A stretch of DNA of 7,094 nucleotides from a bacterium (GTDB taxonomy: Bacteria; Electryoneota; RPQS01). Location of the stretch: the NCBI GenBank assembly GCA_028711875.1, contig JAQTRJ010000106.1:1-7094 (forward strand), in the 5' to 3' direction. The notes beneath the pieces were generated by a model, which was not told the origin of the DNA, made no database searches, and saw only the letters and a list, made by a program, of their open reading frames with translations. The position numbers and the translations under genes were made by a program. This document shows positions 1-6,235 of this stretch, piece by piece; within the stretch, counting starts at the first letter, position 1; each line of letters starts with the position of its first letter.

Positions 1-855
1 GAATTGGGATTGGCCGACTCCACCCTTGATCCGCTGCACAGCGGTGTCATCGGCGTCGAGCTCTCGTCCATCACCACCACGATCGGCTATCTTAAATCAA
101 AGCGCGGCGCCACCCATCCCGATTTCGCCGCGCATATCGTCCGCGAACTCCTCGATCACGGTGTCGGCGCGGACGACAGCGTGGTCGTCAGCATGACCGG
201 CTCGTTTCCCGGCCTCAATCTGGCTGTGCTCTGCGCGCTCGAAACTCTCGGCGTGAAATCGCTCCGCTTCTGCTCCATCGGCGCGTCCAGTTTCGGCGCC
301 AATCAGGAACAGTTCACGTGGCTTGACATGGAGGACTATCTCCGTCGCGCGCGTCTGCTCAAGCGCCGCAGCGATTTCGTTACGCTCGGCGGCACGGGCG
401 ATATCGGCGGCGGTCTGTCGCGGGACGCGCGACGATCCATGAACGAGCGCGCCTTCTCGCTGAGTTATCCGCTGCTCCGCGCACACTCACTTCAGGGACA
501 AATCCGTTTGCGGAACAAATACACCGGCGATCCGCGCCGCTATGCGCTGCTCATCAACGTCGGCGGCAATCATGCCATGCTCGGCAATGAGGGGCGGCTG
601 CTCCCCGGCGGTTGGAACGACGAGAGCACGTTTGCCGCGCTGCGCGATTCGTCCAAAGGGGCGAAGGGTATCGTCTTCGATTTCCTCGAAGCGGGCGTGC
701 CCGTGCTCAATTTGCTTCACATCGAGAGCGTGGCGCGCGATGCGAACTTGCCCTTCGAATTCGATTCGCTGCCGCCGCCCGGAGTGTCGCCCGTTTATTT
801 TTTGACCGCGTCGCCTGTCGAAATTCCCGTCGAGTCCATTCCCGCCGATGAGTAG
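1..855 (+). CDS. pgsW: PgsW-like poly-gamma-glutamate system protein (5' end cut by the window edge)
   Basis: The frame is open from base 1 and stops at TAG 853-855, leaving 284 residues. The TTG at position 4 is not a credible start, because the family is longer and the true N-terminus lies to the left. Features I recognise from the poly-gamma-glutamate system family (TIGR04332 type) are GVIGVELSSITTTIGYLKSK near residues 15-34 followed by a THPDFAA stretch, SMTGSFPGLN near 64-73, SIGASSFGANQEQFTWLDME near 92-111, and a glycine-rich LGGTGDIGGGL near 128-138. Members are known from genomic association with PgsB/CapB and PgsC/CapC polymer synthetases. The biochemical role is not established as far as I know. 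Extracytoplasmic or membrane location is family inference, since the N-terminal segment that would show it is missing. A 231-base spacer separates it from the permease gene downstream on the same strand, so co-transcription is plausible. Family call is good; function is uncertain. Confidence 0.8.
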   Translation, partial: ELGLADSTLDPLHSGVIGVELSSITTTIGYLKSKRGATHPDFAAHIVRELLDHGVGADDSVVVSMTGSFPGLNLAVLCALETLGVKSLRFCSIGASSFGANQEQFTWLDMEDYLRRARLLKRRSDFVTLGGTGDIGGGLSRDARRSMNERAFSLSYPLLRAHSLQGQIRLRNKYTGDPRRYALLINVGGNHAMLGNEGRLLPGGWNDESTFAALRDSSKGAKGIVFDFLEAGVPVLNLLHIESVARDANLPFEFDSLPPPGVSPVYFLTASPVEIPVESIPADE

Positions 856-901
856 CGCGCATCTCCGTTCATTTCAATCGTGGCGAAAAGTCTTTGCTGA
901 T

Positions 902-1045
902 CCCGTGCTGCGGCGGTGGAGCGGTGATGATCCCCTGTCTCGATGGCAGAGATGTGAGGACATTGTGCCGCGGCGGCGAAGAGGTGATAATCCCGTGTCT
1001 CGATGGCGGAGATGTGAGGATCTTATGTCGCGGCGGCGAATCGCC
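902..1045. repeat. 30-bp tandem repeat, about 4.8 units in 60-bp higher-order pairs
   Basis: The spacer between the PgsW-like gene and the permease contains degenerate units starting at 902, 932, 962, 992 and 1022, each 30 bases long; the last is incomplete. Alternate units are the most alike: the unit at 932 and the unit at 992 share tctcgatggc and gagatgtgagga, while those at 962 and 1022 share cgcggcggcgaa. The array is therefore a 30-bp unit arranged as a 60-bp dimer. Because 30 is a multiple of three, all frames keep the periodicity. A frame starting at ATG 848 and ending at TGA 1085-1087 reads it as 10-residue repeats such as PLSRWQRCED and PVSRWRRCED. I do not annotate that 79-residue frame as a gene, because it lacks a ribosome binding site and has a very Arg-rich composition, but it is discussed as a finding. 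The array could be a dispersed intergenic repeat, a protein-binding array or a spacer in the transcript. Confidence 0.85.
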
Positions 1046-1086
1046 AGATTCGCTCCAATCATCCCTGCCCGTGGAGCGTGCCGCTG

Positions 1087-2358
1087 ATGGAAGGGTGGAC
1101 GCTGCTCCTCATGATCGCCGCGCTCGCACTCGGCGTGTTTGCGCTGCGCTTGCCCACGGGGATCGCGCTTTTTCTTTCGGCCGCGGCCGGAGCGCTGATC
1201 GCCGGGCATGGGTTCCCCGTTCGTCACCTCGTGGAAGGCTCGATCCTCTATCTCGATCCGATCCTGCTCGTCGTGACCTCGCTCTTCTTCATGGGCCTCT
1301 TCGAGCGCAGCGGCGCGCTCGCCGCGCTGAACCGTGCCGCCGTCAGCGCGCTCGGCTCGCGTCCGCATGTGTTGCTCGCGCTGCTTACGCTGTTCGTGAT
1401 GTTCCCCGGCATGCTCACCGGCCTCACCGCGCCCTGCGTCCTCACCACCGGAGCGATGATCGCGCCGGTCCTCATCGGCGCCGGCCTGTCGCGCGCGCGC
1501 GCCGGTGCCTTCATCGCTTCCGCGGCGTTTTTCGGAATGGTCGCGCCGCCGGTGAACATCGCCGCCATGCTCATCTGCTCGGGCGTGGATATGCCCTACG
1601 TCGGCTTCGGCTGGCCGCTGCTCTTGGCTGCCGTCCCGCTTGCGCTCGTGTCGTCGTTTTTCATCGCCGGAAAAAACGTTCGCGGATTGGCCGACCCCCG
1701 ATTGATTGAGCAGCTTCCGCCGTCGCATTTCGCGCGCCACGGCCTGAAACTCTATCTGCCGCTGTTGCTCTTGCTCGGGCTGCTGTTCGGCGCGAAATCA
1801 TTTCCCGAGCACATTCCTTACGTCGGCGTGCCGCTCATGTTTGTGCTGGCGGGAATTCTCGGATTGGTCACCGGCGAACGCGTGCGCCTTACGGACGTCG
1901 CGAACTGGGCGATTCGTCAGGCGTTGCCCATCGTCGGATTGCTCGTCGGTATCGGAGTGTTCATTCAGATTCTTACGCTCACCGGCGCGCGCGGCTTCAT
2001 CGTGGTCGAAACGCTGACGCTGCCGCCCGCGCTGCTCTATCTCGGTCTGGCGCTGCTCGTGCCGCTGTTCGGCGGCGTATCGGCGTACGGATCGAGCAGC
2101 GTGCTGGGCGTGCCGCTGCTGCTTGCGCTGCTCCATCACAACGATATCATGGTCGCCGCGGCGATTTCGCTGCTGGCTTCCGTCGGCGATTTTCTCCCGC
2201 CCACGCGGCTCGCCGTAATTTTATCCGCTCCCGTCGTGAACGAGGAACCGAATCGGATCTTGCGCGCGTCGCTGATTCCGATTCTGCTCGGAATTCTCGG
2301 CGGCGTGGCGATGATTCTCTTCGCCAATCCGCTCGCCCGCCTGCTCGGCTTGAATTGA
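1087..2358 (+). CDS. TRAP large-subunit-like permease (DctM-like, ion transporter superfamily)
   Basis: A 423-residue, very hydrophobic protein with about 11-12 predicted membrane segments. It resembles the large permease subunit of TRAP transporters, which use an ion gradient to move carboxylates across the inner membrane. Two pseudo-symmetric halves are visible: GMLTGLTAP near 108-116 then FGMVAPPVNIAAML near 149-162 in the first half, and GGVSAYGSS near 329-337 then DFLPPTRLAVIL near 368-379 in the second. These match the paired re-entrant hairpin plus PP-turn helix layout of the superfamily. I chose ATG 1087 over GTG 1078 because GGAG at 1073-1076 suits the former (10-base gap) and leaves almost no gap for the latter. 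No DctQ-like subunit and no DctP solute receptor is visible here. Its position after the PgsW-like gene suggests transport of glutamate, a related carboxylate, or polymer-derived units; the substrate is inference. A remote SLC13-type or other ion transporter assignment is the main alternative. Confidence 0.75.
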   Translation: MEGWTLLLMIAALALGVFALRLPTGIALFLSAAAGALIAGHGFPVRHLVEGSILYLDPILLVVTSLFFMGLFERSGALAALNRAAVSALGSRPHVLLALLTLFVMFPGMLTGLTAPCVLTTGAMIAPVLIGAGLSRARAGAFIASAAFFGMVAPPVNIAAMLICSGVDMPYVGFGWPLLLAAVPLALVSSFFIAGKNVRGLADPRLIEQLPPSHFARHGLKLYLPLLLLLGLLFGAKSFPEHIPYVGVPLMFVLAGILGLVTGERVRLTDVANWAIRQALPIVGLLVGIGVFIQILTLTGARGFIVVETLTLPPALLYLGLALLVPLFGGVSAYGSSSVLGVPLLLALLHHNDIMVAAAISLLASVGDFLPPTRLAVILSAPVVNEEPNRILRASLIPILLGILGGVAMILFANPLARLLGLN

Positions 2359-2377
2359 GAGCCGCTTTATGCAATTT

Positions 2378-2410
2378 CCCCCCCACTCTGTCGGGGGATG
2401 AAGGGGGAGT
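2378..2410. repeat. C-run/G-run palindromic repeat, copy 1
   Basis: Seven C at 2378-2384, then actctgtc, five G at 2393-2397, a short spacer and five G at 2403-2407. It begins 20 bases after the permease stop codon. The first G-run can pair with the C-run to form a hairpin with a TCT loop, two closing pairs, one C-C mismatch and a five-pair C/G stem. The second G-run offers a competing partner for the same C-run. A near-identical element lies at 6280-6312, so this is a repeated element rather than a chance run. The shared core is CCCCCCACTYTGTSGGGGG followed by a second G-run after 5-6 bases. No T-tract follows, so it is not a classical terminator, though it could stall or protect a 3' end. 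Confidence 0.8.
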
Positions 2411-2567
2411 TTCTATGAGTTTCGCCGAGCCGGGTTAAGCGTTTGATTCCTTCCATGTTCCGATGAATTGGCCACGCGCAACCCGGCCGGAACCTCAGCG
2501 ATACAATCCCCAAATGGACGCTATTCCAATTTTCTGATTTTCGTCTTTTCGCTTTTTTATTTTCATT

Positions 2568-2735
2568 ATGTACCACTCCATTTCCATCGCCTTGTTCTGG
2601 CTCTACTGGGCGATCGCTGCCGCCATCGGCTGGCTGATTCTCCGTGAACTCTTGCGTAGCGCCGATTGGAAAACCCAAGCGACCGCGGCGCTCGCTCTGA
2701 TTCCGTTTCTCGTGCGGGTCTTTCTCCTGAAATGA
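2568..2735 (+). CDS. 55-residue two-helix membrane protein, translationally coupled to the hydrolase
   Basis: ATG 2568 to TGA 2733-2735 encodes 55 residues. Segment one, about residues 5-25 (SIALFWLYWAIAAAIGWLIL), is a strong membrane helix rich in Trp and Ala. A charged linker with R26, E27, R30, D33 and K35 follows. Segment two, about 38-53 (ATAALALIPFLVRVFLL), is a second helix, and the protein ends in Lys. Its TGA overlaps the ATG of the next gene as ATGA, which is strong evidence that it is translated and coupled. No Shine-Dalgarno sequence precedes ATG 2568; the upstream 40 bases are pyrimidine- and T-rich, and an in-frame stop at 2535-2537 limits extension. I do not recognise the family. 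By position it could be a small partner of the permease or of the hydrolase. Its size recalls the small PgsE/CapE proteins of Bacillus polyglutamate operons, but I see no sequence likeness to claim homology. Confidence 0.72.
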   Translation: MYHSISIALFWLYWAIAAAIGWLILRELLRSADWKTQATAALALIPFLVRVFLLK

Positions 2736-3883
2736 TTCCTGATCAACCCAGACCGCCGGATAAAATCACTCGTCTCCGCGGAGCCTGTTTCCTGCTCGCG
2801 GCGGGATTGCTCGCGGCAGTCGCCGCGCGCCAGATGCTGCCCGCCCGCTGGGACGAGCCGGTCTTTCCGTCGCGCAGCATGAGCCGCGTGCTCCGGATCT
2901 CCGATTATTTCTCCGGTCTGAAACACACCCGCGCCGATACGGAAATCTATCTGTTTGAGGGCCGCGAACCGGGCGGCGCGATGCTTGTCATGGGCGGTAC
3001 GCATCCGAACGAACCCGCGGGGTTTCTCACGGCCGTGCTGCTTGCGGAGAATCTGTCCGTGGAGCGCGGCCGCGTGTTCGTCATTCCGCGCGCGAATCAC
3101 AGCGGCTTCACCCACACCGAACCCGGCGAAGCGCATCCGATGTCGTTCGCAATTCCCACGTCCGCCGGAACGCGCCGCTTCCGCTGCGGCTGCCGCTTCA
3201 CGAATCCGCTCGATCAGTGGCCCGATCCCGAAGTGTATCTTCATCACCCGTCCGGTCAGCGGCTGTCGGGACCGGAAACCCGCAATCTCAATCGCTCGTT
3301 TCCCGGTCGCGCCGATGGAAATTTCACCGAGCGGCTCGCCTTCGCCGTCACCGCGCTGATCGAGCGCGAACAGATTGACCTCGTGATGGATCTGCACGAA
3401 GCGTCGCCCGAGTATCCCGTCATCAACGCGATCGTGGCCCACGAACGCGCGATGGACGTGGCCGCGCTGGCCAATCTCACGCTGCAAGCCGAAGGAATTT
3501 CGTTCGCGCTCGAGCCATCGCCGCAAAATTTCCACGGCCTTACTCACCGCGAAATCGGCGACGCGACTCCGGCGCTGGCGATTCTCATGGAGTCGGCCAA
3601 TCTCATGCAGGGCCGGCTCCGCGGACGCTGCGACGCGGGTCTTATTCTCGACGGCAAGGACCCGTGGTATCTTGCCGCCGCCCGCGCCGGATTGCTGCGC
3701 GTTCCCTATGACGAAGCGGGAATTCCGCTCGACGTCCGCGTCGGCCGTCATCTCGCGGGCATCCGCGCGATCACCGACGCTCTGAATTTCATCTCGCCCG
3801 ATCGCGCAATTTCTTTATCGGGAATTCCGACCTATTCCGAGGTTCAGCAGCGCGGCGTCGGCGCGTTTCTTTCTCCAAAATAA
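2732..3883 (+). CDS. Membrane-anchored succinylglutamate desuccinylase/aspartoacylase-type zinc hydrolase (M14 superfamily)
   Basis: A 383-residue protein of the AstE/AspA group, zinc enzymes that split amide bonds of N-acyl or peptide-like glutamate/aspartate substrates. Residues about 17-34 form one membrane helix after a Lys/Arg-bearing N-terminus, so the catalytic domain should face the periplasm or exterior (inference from the positive-inside rule). The zinc site is visible as H91 and E94 in GGTHPNEPAG and H222 in VMDLHEA. NLNRSFPG at 185-192 matches the substrate-carboxylate binding Asn-Arg motif. E287 in AILMESAN is a candidate catalytic Glu. Soluble AstE and AspA are shorter and lack an anchor. 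ATG 2732 is chosen over an upstream in-frame TTG at 2666, because it overlaps the TGA of the preceding small gene and places the anchor near the N-terminus. In this neighbourhood a gamma-glutamyl polymer or its fragments are the natural candidate substrates, but that is inference. Family call is firm; substrate is not. Confidence 0.85.
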   Translation: MIPDQPRPPDKITRLRGACFLLAAGLLAAVAARQMLPARWDEPVFPSRSMSRVLRISDYFSGLKHTRADTEIYLFEGREPGGAMLVMGGTHPNEPAGFLTAVLLAENLSVERGRVFVIPRANHSGFTHTEPGEAHPMSFAIPTSAGTRRFRCGCRFTNPLDQWPDPEVYLHHPSGQRLSGPETRNLNRSFPGRADGNFTERLAFAVTALIEREQIDLVMDLHEASPEYPVINAIVAHERAMDVAALANLTLQAEGISFALEPSPQNFHGLTHREIGDATPALAILMESANLMQGRLRGRCDAGLILDGKDPWYLAAARAGLLRVPYDEAGIPLDVRVGRHLAGIRAITDALNFISPDRAISLSGIPTYSEVQQRGVGAFLSPK

Positions 3884-3910
3884 CGATCTTCTATCCATAG
3901 GATTTCCTCC

Positions 3911-4480
3911 ATGAAAACCCTCGTCATGGTTCTTTCGCTGTTATTTGCATGGGCCGCCGTCGCTGAGGAGCGTCCCTTCGCCGAGCCGATCCTGCTCACC
4001 AGCTGCGGCCAGAGTGCCGACGTGCTCATGATGAAAACCCTGCTCGCCCGCGATTCTCTGTCGTTTGAGTTCCTGCCTTCCGCCACGGCTGAAAATCTCC
4101 CGAACATGGGATCGCTGCTCATCGTGCTTGGCGGCAGCAGCAAGGGACTCGGCGCGGCCAAGATCAGCGAGGCTGACGAGATTGCCCGCGTTACCGCGCT
4201 CACCGCCGCCGCCGAAGCCGCGGGGATTCCGATTCTCGCCGCGCACATCGGCGGACTGAATCGGCGCGGCCCGCTCTCCGATCCGTTCAATCGCCTCGGG
4301 GCCGAACAATCCTCGCGCCTTGTCGTGGTCAAGGGCGGCGACGACGACGGTTTCTTCGCCAAGATTGCCGCGGAGAAGAGCATTCCTCTCGACACGCTGA
4401 ACACCGCTCTCGATGTTGCCCCGCTGCTCGCGGAAATCTATCATGAATACCCAAGTGCGGAGGCAGAGAAACAGGAATAG
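3911..4480 (+). CDS. Secreted DUF6305-like protein of unknown function
   Basis: A 189-residue protein with a clear signal peptide: Lys2, a hydrophobic core at 4-16 and an AVA-E cleavage site after residue 18. The mature part has LLTSCGQSADV at 28-38, LLIVLGGSSKGLGAAKIS at 69-86, ILAAHIGG at 108-115 and VVVKGGDDDGFF at 138-149. This order recalls the DUF6305 family, whose members I remember with a TSCGQS start and a GDxDGFF motif; I cannot check that by search. The pattern of short beta strands followed by glycine turns and helices suggests a small alpha/beta domain. It begins 27 bases after the hydrolase stop, with only a modest AGGA at 3899-3902 ahead of ATG 3911, so it is probably the last gene of the same transcript, and a hairpin follows its stop. 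It may be a periplasmic binding or accessory partner of the permease or hydrolase. The single Cys in SCGQ is not at a lipobox. Confidence 0.75.
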   Translation: MKTLVMVLSLLFAWAAVAEERPFAEPILLTSCGQSADVLMMKTLLARDSLSFEFLPSATAENLPNMGSLLIVLGGSSKGLGAAKISEADEIARVTALTAAAEAAGIPILAAHIGGLNRRGPLSDPFNRLGAEQSSRLVVVKGGDDDGFFAKIAAEKSIPLDTLNTALDVAPLLAEIYHEYPSAEAEKQE

Positions 4481-4486
4481 ATTGAA

Positions 4487-4520
4487 AGCGCGCCCCGGAA
4501 TCTTGATTTCGGGGCGCGCT
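4487..4520 (+). terminator. Strong GC hairpin after the DUF6305-like gene
   Basis: It starts 7 bases after TAG 4478-4480. The left arm 4487-4500 (AGCGCGCCCCGGAA) pairs with 4507-4520 (TTTCGGGGCGCGCT) over 14 positions, one of them a G-U pair, with loop TCTTGA. The position at the end of the cluster fits transcription termination or 3' end protection. No T-tract follows on the plus strand, so it may act only as a stabilising or partial terminator. Confidence 0.65.
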
Positions 4521-4555
4521 CACGTTCGCTCGCCCTTACGCGAATTCTCATCTCC

Positions 4556-4562
4556 GAGGAGG
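4556..4562 (+). promoter_or_regulatory. Shine-Dalgarno sequence of the beta-helix gene
   Basis: GAGGAGG lies 6 bases before ATG 4569. It decides the start: the frame is open further upstream, to 4413, but that extension overlaps the preceding gene and would bury the signal peptide at residue 53. Confidence 0.85.
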
Positions 4563-4568
4563 ACCACC

Positions 4569-6203
4569 ATGCGTTGGCTGATTCTTCTTCTGCTGCCCGT
4601 GCTTGCCTGTGCGGAAATCCACTTTCTCACGCCGTCCGGTTCCATCCAGACGGCGATTGATTCAGCGCAGGTCGGAGATACGCTCGTGCTGGAAGAGGGA
4701 GTCTATACGGAAACATTCCTGCCGCGCGGAAAAGATCTGACCATTGCCAGCCGCTTCCTGCTCGATGGCGATACCGCTCATATCCAGAATACGTTCATCC
4801 AACCCGATCTCCAGCGCCCCGACACGGGCAGCGTATGCATCTACGGCTCCGGCGAAACTCTCGAAAGCCGACTGATCGGCCTGCGTTTTCGATACGGCTC
4901 TGGAACGCGAATCATGGCACTGGGGGAAGTGGATTATGCAGGCGGCGTGATTCTTGTTCACGATTCGTCTGCCCTTTCCGTCGAATCCTGCATTCTCGAG
5001 CTTTCTTCGTCCTGTTTCGGGGGTGGTCTCGCGACGGTGGGAACGAGCGCGTCGTTTCCCACAGCTTTGCAATTGATAAAGACGACGATTCGAGACTGCT
5101 ATTCGTCTCGCTATGGGGGTGGGATTTTCGCCCGCTACTGCTCGCTTCGGGTAGCGCATTCCGAACTGGAGTTCAACACCAGTGATTGGATCGCTGCCGG
5201 CGATATAGTCGATTCGCATGTTTCGATCGAGTCCACGCGCGTCTGTGATAACTATGGCCAGATGGGTGGGCTTTTTTGCGGATGGTCCACCGGTATCATC
5301 TCCCAGTGTTCCTTCGAAGACAACGCCACCGACAGCACTTATCTCCATTCGGCGGCCCATCTTGAACTCATTCGGTTCTACGGCACTCTGGAACACTGCG
5401 TTTTCCTTCCCAACCGGGGCGGACACAAGAGCTTCTATATCTCCGATACCCACCGCTTCCAGTGCGTGAACAATCTCTTCGTCGGCAATTCCTCCGCCAT
5501 TGACTACGGCACACTCTTTCTGGAACGGTACAACGGAGATGTGGCATTCAATGTCTTTCTCGACAACGAAACGGGCTACGGCGGCACGTTAGTTTCCAAT
5601 CGCTCCGAGGAGGCGCTCATTCACAACAATGTCTTCCGAGGTAATCGCGTCGTGGAGATCGGCAACTACGGATCGGCCATTCAAATTCAAGGCTTGGCTC
5701 CCCTGATCTGGGAGAATCTTTTCGAGGGAAATCTCGGTGCGGCCGTCGCCCTGACTGGCGGCCAGCCGTTCTTCGTGGAAAACAACTGGTGGGGCGACGC
5801 TTCGGGTCCGTTCCACCCGACCCTGAATCCTCAGGGACACGGGGATACGCTGCTGCAGGAAAACGCCTCGTTCGTTCCATGGCTCACCGATCTGCCCGAC
5901 ACCGTCAGCTCCGTGGAATCCCGCCGGCCGGAGTGGAGTCCCGCCACGTGGCGCATTCACGCGGTCTATCCCAATCCGTTTAATTCGAATTTCCGCGTTT
6001 CGATCTCGGGAATTGTCATGGGCGACTTTCGCCTGACGCTCCACAACCTGCTTGGACAGCAAGTCGCGGTGATCCATGAAGGATTCCCCGTTCCGGCGGA
6101 GATTCTCTTTGCCGCGCCCCCCAACCTCGCGGCGGGCATCTATTTTCTTCATGCCTGTTCGCGTGAGCATTCCGAATCGCGAAAGCTCATCTTTTTAAAG
6201 TAA
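4569..6203 (+). CDS. Secreted right-handed beta-helix repeat protein with C-terminal T9SS-type sorting domain
   Basis: A 544-residue exported protein. Residues 1-15 form a short signal peptide ending LACA before EIHF. C14 in VLAC could be read as a lipobox, so a lipoprotein is possible but less likely. LTPSGSIQTAIDSAQVGDTL at 20-39, followed by a VYTE turn, is the usual opening of a parallel beta-helix (pectate-lyase-like) fold. Irregular coils follow to about 400, with recurrent short segments such as VSIESTRVCDNYG, IISQCSFEDN, VAFNVFLDN and ALIHNNVFRGN. NNWWGDASGPFHPT at 405-418, with FVPWL at 435-439, is the characteristic closing motif of these helices. The last ~75 residues (YPNPFNSNFRV at 467-477, LHNLLGQQV at 491-499, LAAGIYFLHA at 520-529, RKLIFLK at the end) form a T9SS type A-like sorting domain, predicting outer-membrane export and surface attachment or release. 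No catalytic residues can be named. It follows the polymer cluster behind a hairpin, so it is probably a separate unit. Confidence 0.88.
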   Translation: MRWLILLLLPVLACAEIHFLTPSGSIQTAIDSAQVGDTLVLEEGVYTETFLPRGKDLTIASRFLLDGDTAHIQNTFIQPDLQRPDTGSVCIYGSGETLESRLIGLRFRYGSGTRIMALGEVDYAGGVILVHDSSALSVESCILELSSSCFGGGLATVGTSASFPTALQLIKTTIRDCYSSRYGGGIFARYCSLRVAHSELEFNTSDWIAAGDIVDSHVSIESTRVCDNYGQMGGLFCGWSTGIISQCSFEDNATDSTYLHSAAHLELIRFYGTLEHCVFLPNRGGHKSFYISDTHRFQCVNNLFVGNSSAIDYGTLFLERYNGDVAFNVFLDNETGYGGTLVSNRSEEALIHNNVFRGNRVVEIGNYGSAIQIQGLAPLIWENLFEGNLGAAVALTGGQPFFVENNWWGDASGPFHPTLNPQGHGDTLLQENASFVPWLTDLPDTVSSVESRRPEWSPATWRIHAVYPNPFNSNFRVSISGIVMGDFRLTLHNLLGQQVAVIHEGFPVPAEILFAAPPNLAAGIYFLHACSREHSESRKLIFLK

Positions 6204-6235
6204 TCGTTCATCCCTCGCACTCGTGAACAACAAAA

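Noticed and set aside
902..1045. CRISPR array
   Set aside because: Units are contiguous and degenerate with no unique spacers of even length, so this is a tandem repeat.
894..1709. Long plus-strand open frame of 271 codons across the repeat and into the permease
   Set aside because: It overlaps the permease in another frame, is Arg/Ala-rich with no recognisable domain, and arises from GC-biased codons. The permease frame has clear membrane helices.
874..1740. Minus-strand open frame of 288 codons opposite the permease
   Set aside because: Its composition (Arg, Glu, His, Gln, Asp repeats) is the usual antisense shadow of a hydrophobic GC-rich gene, with no domain signal.
2378..2410. Intrinsic terminator for the permease gene
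   Set aside because: The hairpin has a mismatch and is followed by a purine/G-rich stretch instead of a T-tract; the repeated occurrence elsewhere explains it better.
2666..2731. TTG start extending the hydrolase by 22 residues
   Set aside because: It has no ribosome binding site, overlaps the small membrane gene extensively, and displaces the anchor; ATG 2732 overlaps TGA as ATGA.
2603..3751. Minus-strand open frame of 382 codons opposite the zinc hydrolase
   Set aside because: Antisense shadow: the plus strand carries intact zinc motifs and an anchor, while the minus frame shows no motif and would bury the ATGA-coupled gene pair.
4413..4568. N-terminal extension of the beta-helix protein
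   Set aside because: It would overlap the DUF6305-like gene and run through the hairpin, placing the signal peptide at residue 53. The Shine-Dalgarno at 4556-4562 supports ATG 4569.
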